A DNA stretch of 64,000 nucleotides from Saccharina japonica (lineage: Eukaryota; Sar; Phaeophyceae; Laminariales; Laminariaceae): assembly GCA_008828725.1 (NCBI GenBank), contig MEHQ01003382.1, positions 62,001-126,000 of the forward strand, read 5' to 3'. The position numbers were made by a program, and so were the translations under genes. Of the stretch, positions 46,090 to 57,644 are shown piece by piece. The notes beneath the pieces are model-generated. The model made no database searches, was not told the origin of the DNA, and saw only the letters and a program-made list of their open reading frames with translations. Positions within the stretch are counted from its first letter, which is position 1. Every line of letters starts with the position of its first letter.

Positions 46090-47429
46090 CTATACTTTTA
46101 ATGACGCTCGGCGGCACGGCACGTCGACTTCGAACGCGAGCAGGCGTATCCCCATGCCTCTGAAGTCGGGGTGCACATCGTCCTCCCCTATCTCTCGGCA
46201 GCTGCTCTCGCCTAGCTCCGCCCGTAAATCCTCAAAAAAGGGCTCCTCACAAACATGCCTCCGCTTGTGGGCCAGTAGCACCAGCACCTTTCTTCCCTTC
46301 CCCTCGTCTCCGCGACCTCTCTCCGAGGCTACCGGTGGCGATGTCTGCTGCCGCCGCCGCGGCTGTGGCGGCGGCGGCTGCAATGGCGGTAGCGGTGAAG
46401 CTAGCGGGGGTGGTGAGAGGACTGTCCCGCTTTCATGACCGGCGACGGAATCGGCGTCAGACAGTCCCCCCCCCCCCGGCCCTCCTCTTCGACAAGCGCG
46501 GGGGCGAGACGGCTCTGCAGCCCTTTCTTCGCCTTCGCCTTTAAGCTCGATCGCATTATCGGCGTTGGTGCCATTTTGGACGTAAACCTCGGCACCGTTT
46601 CCTCCGTCGAGCTTAGTAGCATTTTCGGCGTTCAGCTCGGCGGCGCTTTCGCTGTCAAAAGCGGCGGCACTTCCGCCGTTCACGAGAAACACGATCGTCC
46701 GGAGGAGATCACCGTGGGCTGAGGCGTACGGCAGGGCGGCGATGTCCGACCCGATCACGACCTCCCAAGGACCCCCCTCCCCCCCCAGACTGGCCTCCAT
46801 GTCGGCGGGGAAACCCCAGCGCAATTTTCGCACGAAGACCGCTAGGGGGCCGCGTTGTCGTTGGTGGGGGCAGTCTTCCACGCCAACGCCGCCGCCGCCG
46901 TCGCTGCGGTCCGTTCCGATGCTAACGCTGTTGTCGTCGCCGCTGGTTGTCCCCGGCGCGGAGAAAGAGCTGGGTATTCTTGCGTCCGACTCCGGAGAAC
47001 CGGCTCCCAGCGCAGCCGCGCCCGGAGGAGCAAAGCTACCTTTGGTTTTGCCCACCCCAGCGGGGGGCGAGGAAGGTTTCCCTACGTGGTGGGAAGCGTC
47101 GGGGCCAACAGCCGCCCCCTCGGTTCCGACGTGCCTGCGGCCCTCCGGCGCGCTGCACATCGCAGCGGCTTCGTCCACACCGTAATTGTCGCGATCGAGT
47201 TCGCTGGCTCTGGTTGTAACCTTGTCGTTGACCTTACGGCAAGCAACGCTTGCGATGCTTGATCGGTGTATTGTTGCTGTTGTTTTCTTATTTTTTTCTG
47301 GAGGGGATTTATCGCACGGCGGCGCGCGGGGGTGCTGTCCGGGGGCAGGCAGGAGATTAGCCGAGACGTTTCTCCGGGCAAGTCGCAGGCTTCCTTCGTC
47401 GCCATCCGTCAAGCATACCGCGGCAGCAC
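46090..47429 (-). CDS. Methyltransferase last exon
   Basis: Acceptor GCGCCAG; starts AAAVCLTDGDEGSLRLARRN and ends RRASLKV with TAG at 46092-46090. It includes a Ser/Pro/Gly-rich insertion and an N/A/E/L-rich stretch (AAELNAENATKLDGGNGAEV) of degenerate pentapeptide character. Confidence 0.88.
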
Positions 47430-48420
47430 CTGGCGCAGAAGAAAGGTTAAAACAAACAAAAAAACGCAGGGGGGTGCGTGCATGCATGGAGGAGGGAGAA
47501 GAGTGTGCGGAGGCTGAAGGGAAATTCTGGCGGGCGACCCAAGTTTTAAAGCAACCGATGAAGGAATTTTGGTGAAGACAATCTGGCGGTCGGCGAGGCT
47601 TAAGGAATACAAGGGTGCCACGGCATGCGGGATCGGGCGCTTCTGGCCGGTTTACGACGGCTACTACTGTTGATGCTGCCTGTGCTACTGTTGCTTCTGT
47701 TGCTGCTGCTACTGCTACTGCTACCACTACTGCTACAGAAACTACGGCTACCACTACTGCTATCATAAGACTGCTACTACTTCTACTTCTACTACTACTA
47801 CTTCTACTTCTACTACTACTACTACTACTGCCACTACTACAATAAGTAAGACTAATGTAGCACTAAACCCACCAACTATCACCACCACCACAACCACCAC
47901 CAGCACTTCAACCTCATGGGCGGTCTTACGCGCAGCAGCTTACCGAGAACTGATGCCGCGATGCCGAGGAATCCCGTCCCAGTTCCTGCCGAGTGAACGG
48001 GGACGTCGATTGCGCGATTGAATGGCATGTCGGGTAACAGTAGTGGGGGGTCTATCTACTAAGAGCCAACTCGGCATACCCTGGTGTGCTGTAAATCCTC
48101 TGGGAACTGCGCTCGTGTTGTTGGGGACAAACTACTTCGCAGTAGTGCGGGACAGTGTCTGCAGTAGTCAAAGGGGTTAAAAAACAGCACGATGGCTTGG
48201 CGGCGTAAGAAGGGAAAACTATACACGTACTGATGGGTCGTGACCACATAACCTGTACCAGGTATATCTGCAGTACGCTTATGAATATAGAACCTACAGT
48301 ATTAAGTACAGACTCTGGGTGTTCTGGATGTCTTTGATGTTTATACGAAATAGAACAAAGTCAACAACAGCACCACGAACCACCACCAATAACACCAACA
48401 ACAACGACAACAACAACAGC

Positions 48421-48463
<43 letters not shown>

Positions 48464-49390
48464 AATTGCCGCCCCATGGGCGATCTTTGACGGGCAACTA
48501 CAAAAAAAATCGGCATCGCTGTTAGATGGCTTGCAATGCCGTTGAACTGCGAGGCGTTAGCAAATAACAGAGCCTGTCATCGCTTCGATCAGTTTTCTGA
48601 AGTCATGCGGACAGCGCCGGATGAAACAATAGAACACAATTACGAAATACAATAACCTAACCACGTATTTTGATCAATACCAGCTTTTCAGGCCATTTGC
48701 CGGTCCAGGGGCGGCGTTCTGATAACGAAGTCATCCAACTCTGGAGTACGGACCGCCGGGCATAGGTGCCTGCAGAGCAGTTTGAAGAATTGCTTATCCC
48801 TCCTACTACTGCATCGAGTTTTACGCGCAGTCTGGGAGCGTGTCTACCCGAAAGTCAACGCCCCGTGCATGTCCCACGCATGAAACGAACACGAAACGAG
48901 GAATGAGGGACAGTGGTCGAAAGCTCAACCTGTTCCCCCGAACGAAGCACTAGAAACAGGGGTCGAAATCTCAGCCGGAGGAGGGGGGGGGGGGGTACTC
49001 ATGTCGTGCATGGCCGTAGTCGTATGACCACAGACCCTCGCATCCCTACAATGCCGGGACGAAGCAAGTCGGGTTTTCATCGACCAGGCAGGCATTGCTT
49101 GCACCAAGCGCAAAGCGCAATGAGGTGTTGGGCGAGTCACAAGAAGGGTGGGCTGCATCCAACTAAGAACCGCTAGTGAGGCAGACTTGCGTAGGGATGA
49201 CAGCGTCGATGAACTGGTTGTTTTCTCGGGCGGGGGGGGGGGGGGGGGGAGCCCCACCTAGCTCGATAACCCTTTTGCCGCGAACGAGGTCGGGGTGTCG
49301 CTCAAGGTACTCCGCCAAGACGTACGCCGCCGGATATACGCTAGCGCCGAAGCCAATGTCGGTCCCGCCTTTGCCGTCCCCCTTCCAGGC
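46090..49390 (-). CDS. Methyltransf_16 protein methyltransferase (METTL21/eEF2KMT-like)
   Basis: SAM-dependent methyltransferase of the family that methylates lysines of elongation factors and chaperones. The model joins 49390-49258, 47985-47944 and 47429-46090 with perfect phases. Order of motifs: FGASVYPAAYVLAEYLERHP, GKRVIEL|GTGTGFLGIAASVL (SAM motif I), CLTDGDEGSLRLARRN (post-I), EVVIGSDIAALPYAS (motif II region) and LLAHKRRHVCEEPFFEDL (late motif). A disordered insertion of more than 100 residues follows post-I and another precedes LLAHKRR, so the protein is much longer than typical 200-300 residue members. The 5' part is unclear; a Met frame at about 49590-49480 with donor GTAACC fits phase 0 but is unproven. 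Exon 1 also exists as a second copy at 51653-51521. Substrate not predictable. Confidence 0.85.
47760..47840. repeat. CTA/CTT trinucleotide tract
   Basis: ACTACTACTTCTACTTCTAC-type repeats in the intron between the 42-bp and last methyltransferase exons. Confidence 0.8.
47944..47985 (-). CDS. Methyltransferase 42-bp exon with SAM motif
   Basis: Acceptor CTCGGCAG, donor GTAAGC. It encodes only TGTGFLGIAASVL, completing ELG from exon 1 and GAAAV of the last exon. Without it the SAM loop would be missing. Confidence 0.88.
48365..48465. repeat. CAA trinucleotide tract
   Basis: AACAACAACAAC runs in the methyltransferase intron; gives false Thr/Val frames. Confidence 0.8.
48979..49205 (-). mobile_element. 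Family A SINE-like element, full length
   Basis: G run then GTACTCATGTCGTGCATGGC ... GTCTGCCTCACTAGCGG and GACGCTGTCATCCCTACGC on the minus strand. Tail and C run (minus-strand sense) intact. Confidence 0.8.
49258..49390 (-). CDS. Methyltransferase exon (copy 1)
   Basis: Acceptor CGCGGCAG, donor GTGGGG. AWKGDGKGGTDIGFGAS, VYPAAYVLAEYLERHPDLV, RGKRVIEL(G). It ends a few bases from a G run and the family A insertion. Confidence 0.87.
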
Positions 49391-51245
49391 CTGCCGCGGG
49401 AAAAGGGGACGGGATGCAGCACAGGGGGCGGGGGTCGTTTACGGCGTGTCTTGGTGGTGGTGGTATTGGGTGGTGGTTACGGTGGTGGTGGTGACGACAA
49501 TGGGAGTGTTGCTGCTGTTGTCGTCTTCGTCTCGGCATTCGACGGCTCTTTCTACCCAGCACATTCCTCCAGCAGGCAGAGCCCTAACCGAATCTTCTTC
49601 CAAGCGAGGTATACATGTGGAAGGTTCGTGTTCACAGACCACTACCGGAAGCTCTCAATAGAAGCACAGCAACCAACAGCAATGCCATCTATACGCGAGT
49701 GAGTGCATCAATGAGCGGTGCACTTCTACCTTCTACGAGTACGTACATGGTCGTACGGAGGACCGATGGCCAGATGAAGGCACACCAAAAAGACAACGAG
49801 GTATAATATGTCTAGGTACCTAATGGACATTTTCCCGGAATACTTTCACTTTTCATCTCCGGCCGCGGGTCTTTTCTCGCGCTGTCGGCTGCGGGGCACT
49901 CAGGGGGCCCGCGTGTACACCGCGGCGCAAGTGCGGGTCCCGGCCGAGGCCCGTGGGGCGTGCTCTGGGCCTTCAACGTCGCAAATTCTGGCAAATAACT
50001 CAGGGGAAGCGTTCCGACTTGGCACCGCCTCGCAACTCTATGAAACACCTGCCGTACGACTGTTTCTTCATCCTATGAATTTCGATGCTTCGTTTTTGAC
50101 CCGCGACATGAACGGAACACAGCACACACCACGCACGAGACCACAAGGACGACACCGACATGGAACGAGGCACACATCAAGCGTCGTGCAGCAGTAGTTG
50201 ATACCATGTCGCATGCGTCTGCTCTGTCTGGTCTGCGTACAGCAGTAGTAGCAGTTGTACGACACGCTTGATAATTTTATGTAAATTTGTAATTCGGTTC
50301 CAATATTTGGGAATCTACGTAGAGTACAAATACACGGATCTACGAGAGTACGTGTGTACCAGCATGCAGACTTCGAAGTATCGTATCTACGACCTATCTC
50401 TATTTGCCAACGATAGGCCGATCTATACCCGATCTACATGCATACGAACACGAGTATTTTGGTACAGAAAGTAGCACTACGCTTTACGGATACATGTCTC
50501 CACAGTAGTAGTCTAGGCTGCAAACTGCGAAGCAGCCAAGGCGCCGTTTGTCGAACAGCACAGCACAGCAGTACTACAGCAGAAGAAGCTGCAGACCCCG
50601 CAGTGTGCGCGGGACAGCTACGAGTAGCAGGGGGGATCCAGCAGGCTAGTTGTGACAGCTACGAAGCACTGGTTTGCTGTGTTTTGTCTCTCATTGTGTA
50701 TGCGTGTATGTATGTTTGATGTACGCCATTCCAGCAAAACCTCAGGTCAGTATAAAATAGCCACGACGAAAAAAATGTCGCAGATCGTGATTTCTAGGGC
50801 TGTGAGTTGGCTGACTAATAGTTGCCAGCTAGTTTTTAGCTGGCTAGTTTTTTTAAGTTAGTTGCGGCGGTGCCAACTATCCAACTATTTTTGCTTTTTG
50901 GGTTTCCTTGCTTGTAGGAAGGCTTGTTTGGTACGGGGTGCTGTATTTCTCGGCGTCCCCAAGCAGTACCACCACGCACAGAGAGAGTCCCTTCCACAAC
51001 TCGTGGCGCATCAACCCATCGCCATCGACGGTGCCGGTGCCGATGGCAGGGCCGAGGGTGCCGGCACCGCTGAGCCTGGCCTGTCGACGGACCATGGCGT
51101 GATGGAGCGTCGACGAAGAAGTGACTGTACCGAGCGCTCCTCCGAAAGCGAGTGCACGCGACAAGGTAGCGGTTCGCTACCGCGTACAGAAGGAGCGCCG
51201 GCTTTCCAAGCCCCCCAAACGGGGACAGGGATTCATACTTTGATG

Positions 51246-51246
51246 N
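51246..51246. other. Single-N contig join
   Basis: Lies exactly between the two 2.26-kb direct copies. Confidence 0.9.
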
Positions 51247-51470
51247 GGGGGGGGGGGGGGGGGGGGGGTACTCATGTCGTGCATGGCCGTAGTCGTATGA
51301 CCACAGACCCTCGCATCCCTACAATGCCGGGACGAAGCAAGTCGGGTTTTCACCGACCAGGCAGGCATTGCTTGCACCAAGCGCAAAGCGCAATGAGGTG
51401 TTGGGCGAGTCACAAGAAGGGTGGGCTGCATCCAACTAAGCACCGCTAGTGAGGCAGACTTGCGTAGGGA
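51247..51470 (-). mobile_element. Family A SINE-like element (copy 2)
   Basis: Same insertion as 48979-49205 with a longer G run directly after the N. Confidence 0.8.
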
Positions 51471-51520
51471 TGACAGCGTCGATGAACTGGTTGTTTTCTC
51501 GGGCGGGGTGGGAGCCCCAC

Positions 51521-51653
51521 CTAGCTCGATAACCCTTTTGCCGCGAACGAGGTCGGGGTGTCGCTCAAGGTACTCCGCCAAGACGTACGCCGCCGGATAT
51601 ACGCTAGCGCCGAAGCCAATGTCGGTCCCGCCTTTGCCGTCCCCCTTCCAGGC
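51521..51653 (-). CDS. Methyltransferase exon (copy 2)
   Basis: Identical coding content to 49258-49390, same splice sites. Either this or the first copy is used; both cannot be read in one normal protein. Confidence 0.85.
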
Positions 51654-53054
51654 CTGCCGCGGGAAAAGGGGACGGGATGCAGCACAGGGGGCGGGGGTCG
51701 TTTACGGCGTGTCTTGGTGGTGGTGGTATTGGGTGGTGGTTACGGTGGTGGTGGTGACGACAATGGGAGTGTTGCTGCTGTTGTCGTCTTCGTCTCGGCA
51801 TTCGACGGCTCTTTCTACCCAGCACATTCCTCCAGCAGGCAGAGCCCTAACCGAATCTTCTTCCAAGCGAGGTATACATGTGGAAGGTTCGTGTTCACAG
51901 ACCACTACCGGAAGCTCTCAATAGAAGCACAGCAACCAACAGCAATGCCATCTATACGCGAGTGAGTGCATCAATGAGCGGTGCACTTCTACCTTCTACG
52001 AGTACGTACATGGTCGTACGGAGGACCGATGGCCAGATGAAGGCACACCAAAAAGACAACGAGGTATAATATGTCTAGGTACCAAATGGACATTTTCCCG
52101 GAATACTTTCACTTTTCATCTCCGGCCGCGGGTCTTTTCTCGCGCTGTTGCCTGCGGGGCACGCAGGGGAGGCGCGTGTACGCCACGGCGCAAGTGCGGG
52201 TCCCGGCCGAGGCCCGTGGGGCGTGCTCTGGGCCTTCAACGTTGCAAATTCTGGCAAATAACTCAGGGGAAGCGTTCCGACTTGGCACCGCCTCGCAACT
52301 CTATGAAACACCTGCCGTACGACTGGTTCTTCATCTTATGAATTTTGATGCTTCGTTTTCGACCCGCGACATGAACGGAACACAGCACACACCACGCACG
52401 AGACCACAAGGACGACACCGACATGGAACGAGGCACACATCAAGCGTCGTGCAGCAGTAGTTGATACCATGTCGCATGCGTCTGCTCTGTCTGGGCTGCG
52501 TACAGCAGTAGTAGCAGTTGTACGACACGCTTGATAATTTTATGTAAATTTGTAATTCGGTTCCAATATTTGGGAATCTACGTAGAGTACAAATACACGG
52601 ATCTACGAGAGTACGTGTGTACCAGTATGCAGACTTCGAAGTATCATATCTACGACCCATCTCTATTTTCCAACGATAGGCCGATCTATACCCGATCTAC
52701 ATGCATACGAACACGAGTATTTTGGTACAGAAAGTAGCACTACGCTTTACGGATACATGTCTCCACAGTAGTCTAGGCTACAAACTGCGAAGCAGCCAAG
52801 GCGCCGTTTGTCGAACAGCACAGCACAGCAGTACTACAGCAGAAGAAGCTGCAGACCCCGCAGTGTGCGCGGGACAGCTACGAGTAGCAGGGGGGATCCA
52901 GCAGGCTAGTTGTGACAGCTACGAAGCACTGGTTTGCTGTGTTCTGTCTCTCATTGTGTATGCGTGTGTGTATGTTTGATGTATGCCATTCCAGCAAAAC
53001 CTCAGGTCAGTATAAAATAGCCACGACGAAAAAAATGTCGCAGATCGTGATTTC

Positions 53055-55101
53055 TAGGGCTGTGAGTTGGCTGACTAATAGTTGCCAGCTAGTTATTAGC
53101 TGGATAGTTTTTTAAGTTAGTTGCGGCGGTGCCAACTATCCAACTATTTTTGTTTTTTGGGTTTCCTTGCTTGTAGGAAGGCTTGTTTGGTACGGGGTGT
53201 GTATTTCTCGGCGTCCCCAAGCAGTACCACCACGCACAGAGAGAGCCCTTCCACAACTCGTGGCGCATCAACCCATCGCAATCGACGGTGCCGGTGCCGA
53301 TGGCAGGGCCGAGGGTGCCGGCACCGCTGAGCCTGGCCTGTCGACGGACCATGGCGGTGATGGAGCGTCCGACGAAGAAGTGACTGTACCGAGCGCTCCT
53401 CCGAAAGCGAGTGCACGCGACAAGGTAGCGGTTCGCTACCGCGTACAGAAGGAGCGCCGGCTTTCCAAGCCCCCCAAACGGGGACAGGGATTCATACTTT
53501 GATGCGAGATGATTTGCGGGGTTCTGCATGTTTGTAGTCCATCTGGGACAATATTTTCAATATATTCCCCGCACCAAGCTGCATTTTTCTTAGGATGTGT
53601 TGAGCTGTGTTCGGAAATCTGGAGGCACCGTCAGAAAACTCAACACAGCGCGCAGCTTCTCACGATTTTGTTTAATATTTATTGTACCAAAAAACGTATA
53701 AACAAGCCCCTTGTTTCCCTGGGTGTAATACTTTTCACATCCAAATTCTGAGCACTGATTTGGGGAGCTATGACCATAGGCCGCCGGCCATTTTTTTCGC
53801 AATAAGAAAACAGCTTTTGAGGGAGATATGAGGGAAGCAATGTATATTGAAGATCGTTTTCCCCTGGTTACTACTGTTTGACAAATCGTGCGATAGACAA
53901 ATAGAATTCGGCAAACGATTGCTCTCGTCCACACCTCCAGACCGTTTCTTTTTCGTTTGCAGCAATATGAAATTGCGTGAGATATTCATAATTTTGCCCA
54001 AAATGACTGATTTTGGTCGATTTTGGCCTTTTGGAGATTTGTTTTTTATGCATTGTTGCGTAACTACTTGAATTTAGTGTGGATCTTTTTTTTTCTTTCT
54101 CGTTCTCAGCATCGATTCCTCTTGTCTTTGCGGTCACGAATATGGTTGTATCATACTCTAGCTACGTACATCTCTCATGCCTCTGTGCTCCCATCGGTTG
54201 TTGTGTTGTGTAGAGGCGTTCTGCGTCGGTAGAATGCTCGGTGTGTGTAGGCCGATGAAACTGAGAGCCAAAAGTTACCGTAACTTTTGATCAAATCCTT
54301 ACTTCGCTAAAGTACTTTTTTTGCCGATTTTTCAAAAAAATACCTCAAATCCTCCCTTCGGGAGAATTTTTAGAGAAGTAAAAGTAAGAAAACAAAACGC
54401 AAACACTCTACGTAGTTATGACTATAAACGGCATTGGAAATATTTTATGCCGGACGGACCATACGAGTATACAGTAAAAGGTAGAACTCTGGTATATGGT
54501 TCATGCGGTCAACTGTGATGGCGGGACTTTGTCCCAACGTGCTATTACTGTGATAATACAAGTATGTCTCTGTCATAAGTGTGTCAACTAGATGATGAGC
54601 ACCTCTGGCTCGGGTGTTTGAGTGATGCTCGCCCTGAGCTGTGTGTCGATCCCAGTCTATTTTGTGTCCTATTTTTAGTTTGTACTACGATGTGCTACTG
54701 CCTGCCTCACGAGTATGTACCATATATTTCTGGTGCATCTCTTTAATATCCGACAAACTGAGACGAAGTTTAGAAATATACCTGTTTCGTGATCAAAACC
54801 AGAGATAAACTTGGCCCATTTATCATGCATTTTGTGTGTAAAATGAAGCCAAATAGCGTAATTTTTGCCTCCGGCGGCGCCTTCAGCGGGATCCTCCGGA
54901 GGCGCCTCCGGCGGGCCCTCCGGGGGCGCCTCCAGCGGGGCCCCCTCGGCCGGGGGGGGCTTTTTTGGCTCGCTACGCTCGCCTGACTTTAGTCGACTAG
55001 TTGGCTGGCTAGCGCCAGCCAACTAGTCAACTAAAGTCAGTTAGTTGGCTGGCTTCGCCAACTAATAACTAGCCGGGAACTCCAGCCAACTCACAGCCCT
55101 A
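53055..55101. mobile_element. Possible hAT-like TIR pair
   Basis: TAGGGCTGTGAGTTGGCTG at 53055 and its reverse complement CAGCCAACTCACAGCCCTA ending at 55101. The left terminus is also in repeat copy 1 (50795). The flanking 8 bp do not match as a target duplication, and sequence near both ends is full of AGTTGGC motifs, so the two ends may belong to different small elements. Confidence 0.35.
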
Positions 55102-55818
55102 CGAAATGGCGTCAAGATTCACGAGTTGTTGTTCTTCGTGAATCTACTCGATATAACAAATCACCATTCAACACAAATAAATACAGTAAAAGAGTGGGTG
55201 CTTGCATTAATTTCATAAATTGGGTGCCGAGAAAAATGAGCTCAGATTGGCACGAACAGTAAAAAACGTTGGTTTAGAAATACAGCTCACCACTGCTGTG
55301 GGGGCGACTTTAAATCCAACACAAAATAGTTAGATCAACTTCGTAACAAAAAAAGTCGTTGGGCCTGGACACCAAACTGAAGTTTCTTAACACCGGGAGC
55401 CCACTGTACCTCAGATACGATATTATCTCGCGACATTTGTTTCGGTAGGAATGGCCGTCGCTCCTACTTTTTCCACAGCAGCAGCCATGCCACGGTTTGC
55501 TCCAAAAAGGGAACTATGAAGCATGTGTGATCTATTTTCACCTTGCGACACCCCCGGGATTTGAAGTGACCAACATCCCGAAGGGGAACCTTGTATGTAT
55601 GTACTGGATATGATGCCTGGTATTGCACGTTCCGATAGGCTTCAAGAGAAGCCCAAAGAGTCACTCTACGCACACTCTCGCTCTCAATGACTTCGTACGT
55701 ACGAACGGGACTCGCCTCTGGGCAAAGCTTTCAATAGATAAATCACTATCGTGTGAAGCAACTCCAACGACTACACCCTACTCTGCTGTTGCATTTCCAA
55801 TGCTGTTGCTGCTGCTGT

Positions 55819-55869
<51 letters not shown>

Positions 55870-57530
55870 GCCAAAGAACCGCGACAAGACTATGACCCTT
55901 CCCGACTGCGCCACTGCAACTCTGCACCTGTTCTATTCTGAGGAGCTGGCCATTGATGGTGAAGATGCGCTCCTCTAGCTGGAGCTGATCAGCGAAAGGA
56001 TTCGCATAAGAGAACACGACTAGCGCCATCACAAGATCATCAACGCTTGTATGCGCCCGGCACCTGAGATGCCACCTGCTCGCCTGCTGAGTTGTTGAGC
56101 TGGTGAGCTGGCTGGGTTACTGAATGCTGAGCTCAGTCGAGCTGAGAGCTGAGGAGCTGAGCCTTGGGGAGCCGGAGCCTTGACAAGGGAAGTATAACTA
56201 TTTGGCGTTATTAAACCGGGGGCTAGAAATTATCAATGGCGCTCTTTGATTGGTCTAATCTGACAGTCCGATACGCGGACTGGTCATTTTTTTATTTGCC
56301 GCATTTGCAGCCCGCATCTTGGAATCTCGAAGGCTTGCCGAGAGAACAGACTCCACACCACTCGAGCCCGACGATCGCTTCAAGAGATTCCTGTCGTCGT
56401 CATGGTCATGGTGAGAGGAAGAGAGGAGGAAATCGAATGCATTGCTGCGGATGGAATGTCTTGAGGAAAGACACTATGCACCTCGGCATCATACTAGTAA
56501 TAGTAAAGCTCTCGTACTCGTACTCGTATGAATACGTACACGTGTCGAATGACATACCGTATGGACGTACTGCAGCAGCAGCAGCAGCAACAACAGCAGC
56601 AGCAGTACTACGGCGGTGCCACGGTTCGCACTCGTATGAATACGTATACGTGTCGAATGGTATATGGACGTACTGCAGCAGCAGCTACGGGGTATGCACT
56701 CGTCCCAAAGCTGCCGTTGTTGTCTGCTGTCTGTACACGCCACGTCAGAAGAGTGGCAGGCCCGTTGGCTGACGACGGGGACAAAAGCCTGAGGCCAGAG
56801 CCTTCTTACTTGTTTCGATACAGTATCATCAGCCTTTTCCAAAGGGAAATCATTCTTTACACAACAGGGTTCCGTGTGTACAGGTACTGTACCACATAAT
56901 AACCCCCATGCTGTTGTACTGCTGCTGATGACACCGGAAAAGATTGAGAAGTATAAAATCAGGCGCAGGCACGGTGTGCAACCCAACCTATCACGCAGCC
57001 TGGAGAGTTGAGTATTGAGTATCAACCACTCCATCGGCCGAACTCAAACCTGACGTTTGTCGTTGAAGTTACAATACCTGGTATAAAAAAAGGGAATATA
57101 CCGTAGGCTGTACTGCCTGTACGTAGCAGTACATAGACCGTCGTTTGGCTGTATGCCGTACAAAGCAGTGTCAACTACAGTAGTCAATCGGTCGACCTCA
57201 CAGCTGACGTAGCTGTCACAAGCTTTATCAAATAGTTTTGCCACAAATGTATCTGCTGCTTTACGCATGGGGCAGGTTTAGCCTTCGGTTGTACAACAAG
57301 TGCAACGAGTTATACCTGACACACGAGTACATCGTATGTTGATACGAGTGCGATATGTATAATAAACTGGCTTTATCTCGAAGGCTAACGCTGCTGTTTA
57401 TGCTTCTTCTTTCATCATGAGCGCATACGACACCATATACCTTTGGTAAGTACAAAAACGCGGCAGCACGCATCCCCAACCAAGCCCCTCTCTTCCCCCT
57501 CTTCCCGGACGACCCCCCCCCCACGCGCAG
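53505..57530. other. Intergenic region with repeats
   Basis: No supported gene. Contains GC-rich GGCGCCTCC repeats (54870-54960), a CTG tract (55800-55870) and a CAG tract (56570-56607). Frames at 53590-53934, 55464-55673 and 56236-56772 have no recognised domain. Confidence 0.5.
55800..55870. repeat. CTG/TTG trinucleotide tract
   Basis: About 23 triplets, mostly CTG, giving Leu, Cys or Ser homopolymers depending on frame. Confidence 0.9.
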
Positions 57531-57644
57531 ACATACTACTCGGTCGCCGCGACTGCGCAATGGATGTTGGAGGGAACCCGAAAATACGGCGCAAAGGGTT
57601 TGAAGCAGGCGGCAGCTTCCTTCAACCCTGGGGACCTGGACGTG
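57531..57644 (+). CDS. DHRS12-like exon, N-terminal
   Basis: 38 codons, TYYSVAATAQWMLEGTRKYG to FNPGDLDV; acceptor CACGCGCAG, donor GTGAGA. Probably preceded by a short first exon. Confidence 0.82.

Larger units (their letters stand above)
48979..51245. repeat. 2.26-kb direct repeat, copy 1
   Basis: Runs from a G run and family A element to ...GGGATTCATACTTTGATG. The second copy is 51247-53504 with period 2263 bp and a few substitutions and short indels, visible as amino-acid changes in frames near 49808 versus 52071. It contains methyltransferase exon 1. Confidence 0.92.
51247..53504. repeat. 2.26-kb direct repeat, copy 2
   Basis: Second copy; continues into unique sequence after TTTGATG (CGAGATGATTTGCGGGG). 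A frame at 53260-53502 (ends KPPKRGQGFIL, preceded by an acidic DGASDEEVTV) is intact here. In copy 1 it is broken by two single-base deletions near 51098 and 51109. I do not recognise that frame. Confidence 0.92.

Noticed and set aside
53167..53502. C-terminal exon of a further gene ending KPPKRGQGFIL
   Set aside because: Open only in one of two near-identical copies, no recognised domain and no matching upstream exon; mentioned under the repeat instead.
57418..57446. First exon MSAYDTIYL of the DHRS12-like gene
   Set aside because: Attractive start, but its GTAAGT donor leaves phase 2 whereas the next exon needs phase 0, and joining gives a stop.
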